Origin: Auanema rhodensis
Lineage: Eukaryota > Nematoda > Chromadorea > Rhabditida > Rhabditidae
Direction: 5' to 3'
DNA: 64,000 nucleotides
NCBI GenBank assembly: GCA_964057225.1
Contig: OZ059895.1
Coordinates: 15,956,001-16,020,000 of the forward strand
Part shown: positions 22,122 to 35,938 of the stretch, one piece after another
How positions within the stretch are numbered: the first letter of the stretch is position 1
Layout of the letters: each line of letters starts with the position of its first letter
The notes under the pieces: generated by a model
The model's database searches: none
What the model was told of the DNA's origin: nothing
What the model saw: only the letters and a program-made list of their open reading frames with translations
Program-made: the position numbers and the translations under genes

Positions 22122-25100
22122 ACTGAACTTTTTTTTAGTGAATAATCTGATTTTTTTCTATTTTTTCTATTTATCCACATATTCATCACATAATCCGCGT
22201 GCGTGACTTGGCTTTTGTCTTTATTCTCCTTATATCCGGGATTTTATTCATAATTGAAATTGTTGGGAGTAGCATCATATCGTTCTTGAACATTTCCTCT
22301 CATAATTTCTTTCCATTTTCCTACTCACCAACTTTCATCTGAATTATCACTTTCGTGCAAAAGTAGAGAATAGTTTACCATTTTCAAAGTCCACTGGTGA
22401 TGTAATCCAAGTGGCTCACAATAAAATATGTTGATAATCCCGTTGTTTTTTTCTGTTCAACAAAGAATCGAAAGGAATTCATTGGAAGGGAGGGTTGAAG
22501 AGAACAACTGTATTCTATGTGGATTGCCTGCCGGCTATCTTTTAAAGAAATATGGCATAAGACCACACTTAAGTGAGGAAAAACATAAATCTATATTCAT
22601 AGGATCAATATTGTCATTGTGCATGTTTTTCTATGTTTTCATCTTTGTTTAAAGCTCCCGCTCTCTCGTCCGTTCGAGGTTTTGATGAGCTGTTTCGTTC
22701 AGGTTGTTTTCTTTTCTTGTGTTCCAGTTTTCTGCGGCTTCTTATTGTCTTCAAAAGCCTGCTCTTCTAGTCTTCAACTTGCATGCCAGTGTAGCAGTCG
22801 TGTGTATCAAACTCTATAGCTCAAACTACAGACTGAAATCCCAAATTTTTGTTGATAATTATGTGAAATGATCATTTTCACATAAAAGGACAGAGAACAG
22901 AGGTGATGACGATGACGGTGCGACTTCATATAGGGAAGTATGTTCCAGAAACGGCTATGAATAGGGACGTAGGACGTAAATAGAAGGAAGGAAAACAGCA
23001 AAGACAGAATGTGTATGTATATCTCATGTGCTACTTTCTTAAACGAATAGAAAGGTTTTAGATCTCTTCATAAAGTATTTACTCCCGTTTACAAGAATTT
23101 GCTCTCATGTGTTTGTGTCCTCAGGGGATGAGGTCGCTCGCAAGACTTCAACGTTCTTCTAGTTCAATGTACATGCACTTTTAAGAAAGGACAATCCTAG
23201 CAAGCAGTTCTTGTAAATAGTTTCCAGGCGTGTAAGATGCATTGATAGTATCAACATAAGTTATTTTCAGTGGCAAGTCATAGTTCTGGGGAACTTCTAC
23301 GAGTAAACGTTCATTTTTTTGGGTGACACCCTATGTCTCTCACTATCACTCACATGCACAGCTGGTTTAATTTGAATCAATACCAAAACGTTTGTCTGGT
23401 TTCTTATGATAAAAGCTGTTGTTGCAGTGAAGGTCCCAGATCATGTAGTTCACGTCACTTGTCTGTGGAACGATGTTGCAGCACTAGCAGGGGTTAACCA
23501 ACTAGCAGATTCATATATTTATATCGACTACTTGATAGCTATAATGATTGAACTAGCTAGAATTAGCTGGCTCATAGAATTCTTGATAGTCATTGGCTCA
23601 ATAGCTTTGAGAAGATGAAAGAAGAAGCCGGATTCTTATGTTAGTATTCTTCTTCACTTCACCCTGTTCGCCAGATATAACCCTGCTTTGGATATAAACG
23701 ATTACGTGTTCATCAATAATCTTATGATTTGCTTCAAGTGATTCGGGAAAAAAGGAAAAACTTGCGATAATAATTTGGCGAACTTTGATTTATTGGCCAT
23801 CGCAGCACCTTTTGATTTATAAATCTGATAGTAGAGAGAATGCAAGAAAGAAGAATGGATGGGATGGCTAACCGAAAATCATCAGCATAGTTTCATCAGT
23901 TATTTTTAGAAAATATTGATTTGCACAAGAACAATGGGTAGACGAAGGCTTGTTAATTTCTTTCTATTGATAGTAAGTTATAGAGAGTGTATGTTGTCTT
24001 GTGTAAGAGAGGGAGAGAGAGTTTGTTGATGTACTTCATGATAGATGTTTCATTTTTTTGTGGCAAATTTAATGTGAAACACTGCTTTGACCGGTCAAAA
24101 TACCTTCCTTAATAACACGATGATGGATTCATCGTTCATTTCAACAGCCCAAATCTGAATATAGATGAGTTCGTTGAACAGTTGACATCATCTTGTATCG
24201 TCATCACTTTTGTCTCTTCAACTTTACTAAGTCACAAATCCGCTTTTAACCAAACGACTGCCAGTTGTCGTCATTTTCTATTTTCTTAGCAAAAGAAGGA
24301 TCTATATGGATTTAGATGATTGTGGTTACAGCAGCAGTTATATTTAGCTCATATATAGTAGAAGAAGGAGAAAAAATACGAAAGACTAGTATAGTTTATA
24401 TACATGTCTATTATATTTGAGCATTTAACAACTACACAGCACCTGGTGGCACGTTGTGAAATACTCGTTTTGTTAGCCATTTCCGGAATTTTTCTATAGT
24501 CTTTGAAGTTGGCTGCTGCAATGATTTTTAAAAATTGTATGAAGAATACGACAAAGGTTGTTTGGCCTTGTTGTAAACGGACAGAGACAAGGGGGGTGAG
24601 TTGTAGATAAGGAAGGGGAAAACTGATGTTAGTGATTAGCTTGATTCAACACAGCTTATGCTTTTCCATATTATCGTTCATCGACTGTTTTGCAATCATG
24701 ACTAATCCATGTGAAATGCATGTGGGCAACTTGGTTTCTTGGTATTGGTTGCTGGGTTGGCATCCATCAGAGGTGGAATGGATGGGTGTGGGAGAAGCAG
24801 TCTATACTGGTAATAACACATTTTTTTTTGAAGACACATGAGGAAAACATGTTAATTCGGGGAGCCCGAAGATGAGATGTTCTGGTAGCATCTAGATTAC
24901 TATTAAGACAAAGCACCAAACCCGATTTCATCGTTGACGACATCGACGTCGACAGCGACAACGGCGACAAAGAAGGCATTGAGAAGCACGTAGTTCTCGA
25001 GCAGATGTTTGAAATATTCTTGAAACGGGAAACGCTTAATGAGTTTATTATCTGATGCTCCAGTATCTATCCTCGTAGTTCCTCAGTGCAACTCATTATC

Positions 25101-26723
25101 CGATAGGACGAGCTCAATGCTCCGTTGCCTGATTTTTTTCTTTCGAAACCAAATAGTCTGAAATATTTCTCTCTCTCTCCTTTTTTGGTTTTCTTTTTCC
25201 CTTTCATAGAAACAAAATATGGCATAAGCCATTGCCATTTTCATGTTTCTCATTCAAGCCCGTCTTAACCCTATGAAGATGCTTCTTCTAGCTTCTTCGT
25301 GAGCGCTCTGCTATAAGCACCGCACAGACATCATCGAAGAGTCTTAGTTAACCCTGAGTCCTCATCGTTTCAAGCTGCCATCTCTAGTTTCTTCCAGTTG
25401 ATCGTATGGTTTGCCCATTCGGTAAATGATGCTCCTCATATTGCTTTTTATATTTTTGTCATTAAATAAGACATTGTGGCTTATACATATGTATGACATC
25501 ACATATTCAACCACATTTCTCTGTCTTTCCAGAGGGAATAATGTCGAAAAATAATAATGGACGACCAAGTGGGTTCTCAAGAGACAGACCAAGATAGGCG
25601 ACATACATTCATATACACGCATGCGCATATTTTCTTGAAGGCGCAACGTTGAGCTTATACAGCACTTATCCCAGAAAGAGAGCAGGAGAGCAACCTAGAA
25701 AGTGAGAGAGAGGGAGAGAAGGAGAGATTGATGGAGAGAGAGGCGATACAAGACTTTATAGAGAAAAGCTAATAAACATTTGGAATAAAGATGAGAAGAT
25801 CATCAACGCTTGTCATATTAGCTTCTCCTCAAATGGCATTCTCATCCGAGATATTGGAACGAATTTAGTCATTCCAGCATTTTTCTTCATTCTCAAACAT
25901 TGCGTTCAGCACTTCTTCCTCTTTTTCTTTTTCTTTCTCTCTCTCTCTTCTTTTCATTTACTTGGTTTCTTCTATTTATTGCCGAACTATCCACTCGCTC
26001 ATTTTTCTTTTTTTTTTCATTTAAACCTCCAAATCGGATTTACATTACATGTTGATGATGATGTTATGTAGGACTGTAACGAACTTGAAGATAAGGCAGA
26101 GTAACCTAAAACTCAAGTTGCTCTTCCTATTTATTACCAATACACCATCTCTTTCGTCATCTTTTCAATTTGTTATGCATTCTCCTATTCTTCCAGTTCA
26201 CTTCAATGCTTTATCATGTGAATTCGGTCGTCATTCTCCTTTTCTAATTGAGCTTTAGAACAGACAAAAAAAGGAAATTTTGACTTGACTATGCTCTATG
26301 CTATGCAGTGTATGTGCATGTCTATGTGCTCAAAAGGATGTCGCTGCCAATTTGTGTCAAGTTCTCGGAGAGACAGAAAGCTCCGCCGGCAACCGGGTTT
26401 TGAAGAATTTGTATTGAGAAGCAGCTTGTGAAATTTTTCAATTTTGCTATATCCTTTTCATCTTCTCCCCTGTAAATGACTACCTCATGTATGCTCGTTC
26501 ATAGCTCGTTCATAGCTCTTTTTACGTTTTACCGGAAAGTTGCCTCTTCTCGTGTTCATGTGTCGTGCGTGATGAAATCTCAATTGAAGATTTTCAAAAA
26601 AAAAAAGAGAATATCTGAATTTCCGACTGCCATTCAAATAGAAAATGTTTATGTGGACATTTTTGTCTAGTGAATTTCAAACAATAGATATTTTAGAACA
26701 TGTTTCTTGTGGAAAAGATGTAA
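22122..26723. other. Gene-poor region
   Basis: 4.6 kb with no gene model I can support. It holds GA/CT-rich simple repeats (about 25,690-25,745 and 25,928-25,952) and one protein-like open segment at 24,880-25,053 (see findings). It probably contains regulatory sequence for the small gene at 26.7-27.9 kb. Confidence 0.4.
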
Positions 26724-27944
26724 ATGTCAATTGAGTGGATGCGTCCGGTCATTCATGCTGGCTCTGAGAGCATGGATATTCCGTTGCCATCCATGATCTT
26801 TGTATACAGGTTAGTTTCCATAGAAGACTGAGATGCTTCTTAGAAAGCTCATCGTGTCCTCTTTGTCTTCTCTTTGTCCTGCTCTGGCGTTCATTCAATC
26901 ATTTTTTGTCTCCAACCTTATTAGCAAATTCTCACTCTCGAGATGTTCCATCTCGTATTTTTCCAACGAAACCACAATTATCTGTGTGAATTATAGCACT
27001 CCGGCATTACTGCTTCTTCTTGTCATATTTATAATCAAATGGAGGCCATGCTACGAGTTTACTGGATTTGCTCATTGTTTTAGGTTAATCGTTTAATTTT
27101 TTTTTCCAAAGCTCTATTGTATCATATTGTCATCATAATTGAAAGGTTGAGAGAAGTTGTTTTTCGTTTGTAACCACTGATTATACTCATTTTACAGAAT
27201 AATTAAGAATAATTGCAAAATCGAGTTAGAAAACAGATTACTGAAAATCAATAATGCCACCCAAAGTCTCACAGTCCTTTCATACACATACACATGCACA
27301 CACAATACTCACCGGCAGACAGGCAGATAGATACATACCCACACATCAAAACATATAATCAGCTTGGAATATTATTCTTTGATTGAGAATCAATAATATT
27401 TGAAAATGTTTGAGAACAAGAACGACCGATCAATGCGCAGATGAAATGAAAATGAGATTGCTAGGATAAGGCATTTACGTGAAAACGTGATTGTCCGTTT
27501 TTTTTTTCATTTTCATTCTCATGTGAGATCATTTGGAAATTTTAACGGGTTTAGTATAGTCAGGGAAGCAAAAATATCAGTTGAGAATGAAAATTATTTT
27601 GCTTTTCTCATATGAATTTGTATCCAAAAAAATAATTTGCCACATCAGAAAACTTCCGATAATAAGTTCAATTTAATTATAGATGGTATGTGCTGTGTTG
27701 TAGCAAGGAAACGAAAAAGGAAATGATCAGCGTAGATCGTCAACGTATTCTTACTATTGATGCTGAGGTAAGTATGATACAGCATACATAATGTGTTTAT
27801 ATCAACGATAAACTTGTAAATATGAAAACATATTTTCTGCAGAGATTAGCGTCCGAATTCGAAAGTGCTCCTGAATCACCAAAAAGTTTACGTGACGTGG
27901 AAATGCAGCTGATATCCAGTAGTATAGTTATTGAAGAAGATTAA
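26724..27944 (+). CDS. Unrecognised small three-exon gene
   Basis: Three exons join exactly in phase: 26724-26809 (28 codons plus 2 nt), 27683-27767 and 27843-27944, giving 90 residues. The introns are 873 and 75 bp with standard borders. The start is MSIEWMRPVIHAGSES, a short hydrophobic stretch with WYVLCCSK spans the first junction, and the rest is charged: KKEMISVDRQRILTIDAE, RLASEFESAPESPK, then a stop after IVIEED. Junction one (TAC AG / A TGG TAT) turns what looks like a stop-ridden sequence into an open frame, which supports the model. An in-frame TAA directly precedes the ATG. It could also be the 3' end of a longer gene with another first exon. Family not recognised; CC next to the hydrophobic stretch could be palmitoylated, but this is a guess. 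Confidence 0.5.
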
Positions 27945-29094
27945 TGTTATGGTCATATTCTCTTATTACTATCACATTCGATTCGATTATGACTGCATAT
28001 GAACCAACGGATGTTTGTCTTCCTTGCATACGTAAGTAAAACCAATTTCTGTGATATTTTGACCATAACTTCGTATATGACTGCCGGAATACCTCTTAGT
28101 TATTTTTATATTTATATGATTATATCTGATTTCACAGAGAATTTTATTGATTTTCTAAATTTTGATTGTACATTTCTATTTTTTACGATTATTTTACTTT
28201 GAATCTTCTAAAATATCATTATTGTTGTTATAACTCATGCGGTTCGTTTCGTGATCTAAATCTTTGCTGTATGCAAGATGCTCTTTAAAATTTTTAAAAA
28301 ACTTCAATTTAAGAAATCCTTTAAGTTTTAAAAAAAAAGCTTTTATTAACAATTTGTCTTTAAATTTCTAGAAATTGATCATATGACAACATTAGATATG
28401 AAAGCACGACACAATGAAATCGAACATAAACATTAATAACAATCTTGTGAATCAGGCTCAGAAACAAAGATTTGAATTTAAATTTCTCAAGGGAAGCTTA
28501 GCAGAGGGATGTGATACAGGGAGGGATAGAGCGCATAAACGAAATTAGGACCCGTACCTTAATAAGGTCAATGAAAAGAACAGCATGATATGTGATCCTG
28601 AACACATGGCTGACAGGAAGAGCGTCTTCATTCTATCATTTAACTTCCTGTTTGTCTCATAACAACATCAGAATTTTGATAAAAATAAGTATATTGATAT
28701 GCAAAGGATGATGTATTACGTTGATGTGAAATAAATAATCAAAACAGAAAAATTAAAATTTAAAAATACTGCTAATAAAGAAAACCGGGTTTTAAGGAAG
28801 GATGACTGGTTTCACCATCTACCAAATATGTATTTAACTCTAGAAGTTTAGCGCAAAGGCTCAAAATTTGCAGCTAACGAACCAAAAATCAAAGAGATTA
28901 CTGCAAATTTCTTATGATTTACCCGTGATATGTTGAATGAACTAGTATGAACTTCAATCCCTTTTTCTTATCCTTGTCACGTGACCTAATGAGAAAAGAC
29001 TAGATGAAATGCATAACATGGAAAGCAAAGGATCCTTAGCAAACAGGATGCCATCGTCATTAACTGCTCCTATTAAGACATTATTTGAAAAATG
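27945..29094. other. Intergenic, convergent 3' ends
   Basis: AT-rich, with only short frames; I see nothing else. It lies between the 3' ends of the small plus-strand gene and the minus-strand lectin gene. Confidence 0.5.
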
Positions 29095-32000
29095 TCAGTC
29101 ACATGGCGGTGGATATTTTGGTGGAGGAGGAGGCGGCGGGGGAGGTAATGGCACATCTGGTAATCTTTCATACAAGTTTTCAGCTCTGAAAGTATACATT
29201 TCAATTTTTTTCAAATTTCAAAATTTGGACTAAAAAGAAAGTCTGAGGGGAGAATATGTCCAAAAATAGTTTATTTCTGTGCTGTGTATAACCTAAGATC
29301 TCACCTGCGTAGAGTTTCATCGCCAAATTCCGGCGGAAAATCATATATGGGCTCGTGATCAAACGAGTAAAGTAATTGAGATGGAGTAGGAGATTGAGCA
29401 CCGAAGCTTGGAATTTGGGGACGCGTCATTGGTCGGCCGGCAACTGAAAAGGGTATTTGAAGTATTGTTCGTGCATTTCTTATAGTTATTTAAGAAAATT
29501 CGAAAGAAAAACACTTACCAATAGGCATAGTTACATGTATATTTCCGTTTGGTAAATGTTGAAGAGATAACATGTGAGGTGGAACTTCAAGTTGCGTCAT
29601 AGCAGCACATGAAGCATAATATATTACAGAATCGCCTTGTGTTGCTGAAGCAGGAAGAGCAGTCGGAGTAGCATATATGACAGGGCTCATCTGAAAAATA
29701 GAGTATATATATTTTTAACTATGAAAACAAAGATTACTTTATCCAAATTGGGCTGAACCATTGCGGGACGCGAAAATCGAAATACAGCTACAACCAAGAA
29801 AGCAACCAGCAGTACAGCTACTACAGTCAAAGCTAAGTTACTATCATTGCTATCTCCTTTCATTTGCCGTAATGTAATGAGATCTACAAAATTAATTATA
29901 GAAAAAATTAATTATTTCATGTTATACCGTAGCAGACAGGAATAGTTGGTTCCCATGTCCCTTTTTCTCCACAATACAAAGTATCATGACCAATTAATCG
30001 GAAACCGTCCAGACACGTATAATTCACCTGAAGATTATAATATAATTCTTCATACAAATCTTCATGACATACTTGAGATAAATAAGATGTTCGTTCATGA
30101 TAGACATGTCCATTTGGAATAGATACTGGGCGACCACAATCAATCTCTGAAACGAGAATAAAAAAAGGTTTTGAACGGAAAAAAATGTAAAACTAACCTA
30201 TGCACTCGGGCTCATTGCCACCCCAATTTCCATCACTCATACATTGACGACGCGAATCACCGAGCAAAGTGTATCCGGTGGAACATCGATATTCGACCTA
30301 AAAATAACCTAGTTAGTTATTAACTATGCATATACGGTCAATATTAGAAGAAAAGGGATCAAAAGAAATATAAACTTGAACTCACTTCACTTTGATATAA
30401 GGTGGATTCATTTAGGCTAATAACATCGCCAAATTCCCAAGCTGGAATATCACCGCAATCTTTGCCTAAAACAAACATATTTTAAAGATTCTAATTATGA
30501 TAAAAATATGCTTACGATAGCATTCAGGAATTTCACCACTCCAACGGCCGTTTTCTAAACATTCCCTATGATTCTGACCGCTTAGTTCATATCTGAGATA
30601 ATAAATAGAACATTATTTCGTTAATTTTTTTATAATTTACCCTTCATCACAAGAATAATAACAGAATGTTCCAATGGCGTAACTATGGCTTGAGAATACT
30701 ACTCGTGATGCTTCTCCAACTCCAGGCGAAGTACAGAACTTTGGTTCTAAGAAGGATTCTATTAAGAATCGAATTCTTTAATTCGAACTCACTGCTTTGA
30801 CACAAGAAGGAATTCCATGCTGATTGTGAAGCAGATACCCATTTCCATCCCAATGGACGAGCCATTAAAACGGCTTCAGATTGACCAGGTATAGGAGGTG
30901 GCTTCGAAGGCCAGTCAGCACCTTTTCCAACTTCTTCCCCATCTGCCCAACGCCATTGCGTTGTTGACGATGTCACACCTATAGATTTATAGGATAAAAT
31001 AAAAAACTGGGGTAATTCAATTATTTACCAATCCAATAAAAAGCTTTAGGATTCGGAGTTGAAAAAAGAGCGCTTTGTAAGCCTCGGCGAGCAGTATCAG
31101 ATATTCTCAGAGGTAGAGAAGCTCCCCTTAACAAGAAATACAAATTTATGAAATTATCGGATTATAGTACCTGTCCAGGCAACTCCGTTGCGCTCCGACC
31201 CAATCTGATTGTTCATCTCGTGAAGCGGCAAAACAAATTGAATCGAATATTCCCACCACATCCATTGCACCTTGGGCACATTGCCATGATGAAACTGGAA
31301 ACAAGTTTTCAAATAAGCTTTTCTTGATTAAACGCTTTTCCTGTATTTGATTAAACAAAAATAAATTTTTAGCCAAATTACAAAGCACAGCCAGTTGCTA
31401 TTCCATTCGAATTAAAAAATGAGTATATTCCCGCTTAAATTGGAAATTTCATTTTGCTTGTTGACCGACTACAAAGCGGTTGTATGCAACTGGTCAGCAA
31501 ATAACAAACAAACAAAAAACAAATTAGCATACGTATTACAAGTTAATATCTTTATTTGTTAATCTAAAAGTTCCTTCATCTTATTGTTTCGGACATTATT
31601 GAAGTTTCTTCAATATGTTTCAAGTGTCTGTTTGAAGAATATGAACACGGAATGGTGTAAACCATATGTATATGAGGTACACAGTCGATGCGCTTCAACT
31701 GATACATTATACTTAGCAATTGGAAGAGGTGAGAGTGCGCCAACTAAATATATAAACGAACATGGTTTGGTATCAGGTTAATGGACAAATAGAAGATGAT
31801 GATGACATGCTGTTGCTTGTGCTCTTCAATATTCGTTTCCATGCCTCATGCTCACGGCGAGCATGTCAATTGAATTTTATGTTCTGAGCATGTTTGTATG
31901 ATATTCTTAGTTGGTCTAGTAGAGTTGGTATATTTGAAACGAGTTGAGTAGGTAGTTTTCTCAAGAACATGTAATAAACACATTGAAATTCTTTTAGAAC

Positions 32001-35000
32001 ATTGGAAAAGCAGAAATTTGATACTCATGACGAGTAATTTTGAATGTGGAAGTAAATCCCTCTAAGAGATTCAAGACTCTTCTCACTACTTCAGTATCAA
32101 CAGTTCAAATTTTGCGTTTTGATTCCGATTTTTCACTTTCCGGTTTCAAAAAATCGGACTGAGATAGTTGACGAATTCATTTTGAGAACTGGGCTGTCTG
32201 TCGGTCAGTGACACAGTCATTGGAGTGAGATAGTACACAAATATGAGAAGCACATCCTAGATCCAACCACACAGACTCACAAAGAGAATATGTCCGTTCA
32301 TCGGAGAGCAGATCAGTTAACCAAACGACACATACAATTAGCATCCATCCCACTCTTCAGCTTCTATTCATCATTTTTCTCATAAAATCTCCTGTTCTCG
32401 CACTTTTGTTCTCGGAAATACAGTCGATGCGGTGAAGAAAGGGTCAACGGGAATAGTGAAGGGTTGTCCAGTCTTTATCTTTGCATGAGCTTCAACTTAA
32501 TTCATAAAATAAAAGATGAAATTCGTCGACTCTTAAAAGCTCAGGGACCAATTACACAGCCAGTTTTACGGTCCTGAAGTGTTGTTGCATGTCGATACTA
32601 AATCTCATTTTTTTCAAATCTCATCGCACTTTTTTTCTGGAATTGAACGATGTAGTCGCACAGTTTGAACACACTGATTCTTTTTCATTCGTGTTTCCTT
32701 TATTTTTCTTTTGACTTCAGGTTATATTTCTCACACCCGTGCCTGCGGCTATTCTGTCACCTTCTATCCTATTTCAGTTGGCTTCCAGATTCAATTATGA
32801 TTCAGATGACCAGCCGTCTATTGACCAGTTGATTATTTCACTCCATTTCGCCGTTCCCTTTACCCAAACAGCATATAATTTCAAAATATAAAGTGTAAAG
32901 GTTGACTAGAGGTGCGCCTACTAGCGACTGACCAAATATGGCAGCAGCCAGTTATGAGAGTGTGTAAGTCTAGAACACTCTAGATTTCTGTCTTGTTACA
33001 TAGGAGATGTAAATTCAAATGGATTAATCCTTATTGCTCAGAAATGCCCGATTTAGGTACATTAAGTTCGAACTCGAAATTCTACACTTATGAGTAAGCT
33101 AGATGATTTTCTGCGATCTAGCTATCATCTGCCTATCTTCTATTCGGAAGAAATCAAGGATTATTATTCGTTGATTTTTCTAGACGAATACAAAGATAAT
33201 CATTCTTGCAATCTAGTCCTTAGAGCTGGGTTTCAAACATACAGCACAAGGGAGAATAGAAAGAGGACCAGAAGTGAAACCCGCTAAGAGCAGCAAACCG
33301 AATCTCCTAGCTGACACAGAGAACAGAGACAACGATCAACCTCAACCTCAGGGTCGATAACAAATAAAGAAAACGAACCGACATTCAAGAGGAAGAAATG
33401 AGAGAGATTGATAGATAGAGCAAAACGTTTAAAGCAGAAAGAGAAAGCCAGGGAGAGAAATAGACAATTGTAGCGTCACGGAGACTGCGATGACACTGTG
33501 CACTCTCTCTCTAAGGCTTGTCGTGCGAACCTATATGAGATCATACCTTTAAGCTCAGACGGTTGCCTACATCATCCGAATTGCTTGAAGAGAAAACAAA
33601 AGAGCTTGTTCACGCAAATGTTGAGCTGAGAAAACAATGTTATTTCGGAAAGCGAGCCTAGTTCATATAGAGTACTACTAAGCCGTGTCGTGTATCAACT
33701 TTCTTTAGAGAATCTCAAAACTTTGAAAAAGGCGGCTGAAGCAAAGAGGTTTAGGTCTGATGAAAAGAAAGATGAAAAGAAGCTCTATTTTCTCTGTAGA
33801 ATCGAGTAGTCAGAAATTATTCGTAAACTAGTTGAATGAGGACATTCTTGAGCTCTGGTGATGGTGATTGCTCAGAAGACAGCTTTGCAATAAAAAAAAC
33901 ACAAACGTGATCGTAAAAGGAAATCCGGAGAGTGTACATGGCTAAATAAGAACAAAAGTGTTTGAAATGTCCAATCAAAAGTGAAAAATGAAGTGCTATA
34001 GACAAAAGACAACATCTAAATTGAAGAGGCTATCCTCTAAAATGGAAGAAGCTCGATTTAGGTCATCAGCTTCAATTGTGGATACGAACATTATTGGAAC
34101 AACAACTTGACAGACCAATTGTGAATAGCTTATTTCAATTGACAAGCCTTTAAAGAGCTATCAAGGACTATCCGACGATACGATTACTTGGATCGTTCAG
34201 AGTGTTACGAGAATAGGAGATATAAGAGATACGAGCGAGATGAAAACAGAAGAGAAAAAAAGGAAAATGAAGCTTTAATTTTAGAAAAACTCTGTTTCGT
34301 ACAGATGACAGAACCGTACTCAGCAGAGAGTCAATTGTGTCGAAAACGGATTGATTATATACGAAAAGACAACGGAGATATTGAGGTGAAACATCGGTAA
34401 GATAACAAGCTAATGCTGGAAAAAGCATATCGGGAGAAAAAGGAGATGAAGAAGAATTTACGTAAAGATGTTTCGAACACATGTGCTACTTCAGATATAC
34501 TAGGAGTAAATTCTGGAACACGAAAACAAACACACCTGCGTCCGTAGCGTATGCATGGAATGCACAAAGATGCAAACGATTCCTAGCTGTTACACGAATT
34601 TTGCTGACATTTTTTTGAATACAAGGAATAATGATAGTTGACGTATTTCCAGTTGAGAATGAAACAGATGACAGATCGCAAAGCTGTAAAAATTCATTTT
34701 TCTCAGTCCTGACTATCTTAAGACACAGTTAATTTCCTTGTTCGTCTCTTTCTTTCTTTCAACGAACGCTTCTCATCAAATTTTAAATTTTTTCGTGAAT
34801 GTCAAAGATACCTTAATGTCTCCGTTGTCCAAAGTCAGCTCTATTGTGGAGACGACCGATGATTGTTTGCCTAATCGAATAGAAATCGCGTGAACTGAAT
34901 ATGATCCCAACAAATCGACATCCCTGAAAAACTTCAATAGAAAATAGTTTTATAAGCTGAAAACAAAGGGAAATATTGAACGAAACCTTAAGATCTTCGT

Positions 35001-35938
35001 TGTATAGCAAATGAAAAAAAGCTTTCATATTTGTATTTTTGTGAGAAGTTAGACATGACACTGACGTCCATTTGAGACGAAAAGTATTTAATATTTTAGC
35101 TAATCGTCACTCAAAGCATTAGGCAACATCATATACTATATATATATATAGGTCGAATATGAAATTCTTTTACACATTAGTACTTTTAGACGATAAAAAA
35201 AGTTATCGAGTAGTAAGAATGTGGCGAAGATGATGAGGGAGAAGAAAAATCGGAAGATTAATGGGTTTGAAATACTTCGTATATTGGATTAATTCTAGGT
35301 CAAAGTGATATAACTATTTGAGGTGAGTGTGAGAAGGCGAAGAATAAACGAAAACATTTGAACAAGAGGAAGTTAATGAAAAATCAAAATTATAAATATG
35401 TTTGAATAAGTAAACAATATTCTGAATCACTTACCACCAGGAACCCTTCTCGTTCTCTGTACTTGTACACAAACCCTTGAAAACAAGTCCAGAAGTGGAT
35501 GCTGTCGACTGAAAGTTCAATATGTGTAAGACTATTTTTGAGAAAAAGTGTATTTGTAAAGTCGATAATGACGTGAGATTGACGAGCACAAAAGGTTTGT
35601 TATGTACCTGTTCCGTCGGTTTATTGCCAGCTACATCAACTGCACATATTGGAGCTTCATCACTCCAGCTGCCATCAGGTCTACATACACGCTCTTCTAG
35701 ACCAACACGTTCGAAGCCAAGAGCACAGCTAGAAAATTAAGATGAAGATGATACACGTGTGAAAGACATGATGTTCAGCTTCAGCATACCTGTACTTGGC
35801 TACCGTTTTTGGAGCATAAGGCCCAGGTTCGTTGAATATGACATGACCATTTTCAGGAACAAAAGGTTGTAGACAATACAACGCTAGTGCTTGTCGATAT
35901 AATAAAATAGAAAATAATAATAATAATCTATGTATCAT
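29095..35938 (-). CDS. Selectin-like membrane protein: CCP, FTP/F-lectin, C-type lectin, 3 CCP, TM, proline-rich tail
   Basis: Type I cell-surface adhesion-like protein. A signal peptide (MIHRLLLLFSILLYRQALA) leads to an N-terminal CCP/sushi domain (YCLQPFVPENG, GSWSDEAPIC). A fucolectin-type (FTP) domain over three exons includes ENEKGSWWDVDLLGSYSVH and a second half with LCAFHAYATDA. A 3.1 kb intron follows, then a C-type lectin domain (AMDVVGIFDSICFAASRDEQ, VGAQRSCL, TQWRWADGEEV). Three CCP domains come next (30.77-29.93 kb; for example CDEG/YELSGQ, DCGDIPAWEFGD, CGRPVSIPNGHVYHE), then one TM helix (LALTVVAVLLVAFLVVAVF) and a cytoplasmic tail. A final exon after a gtgaga donor ends in a polyproline run (LPPPPPPPPPKYPPP) that could bind SH3 or EVH1 proteins. 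The architecture resembles Drosophila furrowed, with an extra N-terminal CCP. Function in this animal is inferred only from architecture. Confidence 0.85.
33560..34495 (+). pseudogene. Possible coiled-coil gene remnant inside the lectin intron
   Basis: Several charged, helix-forming frames lie in a row on the plus strand, opposite the lectin gene: ELLEEKTKELVHANVELRKQ near 33,580, ENLKTLKKAAEAKRF near 33,700, and a run from 34,188 with KRYERDENRREKKENEALIL that reaches a TAA and then continues in the same frame with LEKAYREKKEMKKNLRK. Stops and frame changes break it, so it may be a decayed gene. The TAA lies within a gtaaga that could be a donor, so an intact spliced gene is not excluded. 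Confidence 0.3.

Noticed and set aside
22428-22652. Plus-strand frame containing a CxxC (NNCILCGLPAGYLLKKYG)
   Set aside because: Suggestive but isolated: no splice partners and no second half of a zinc finger, lying after the ODC-like stop; probably chance.
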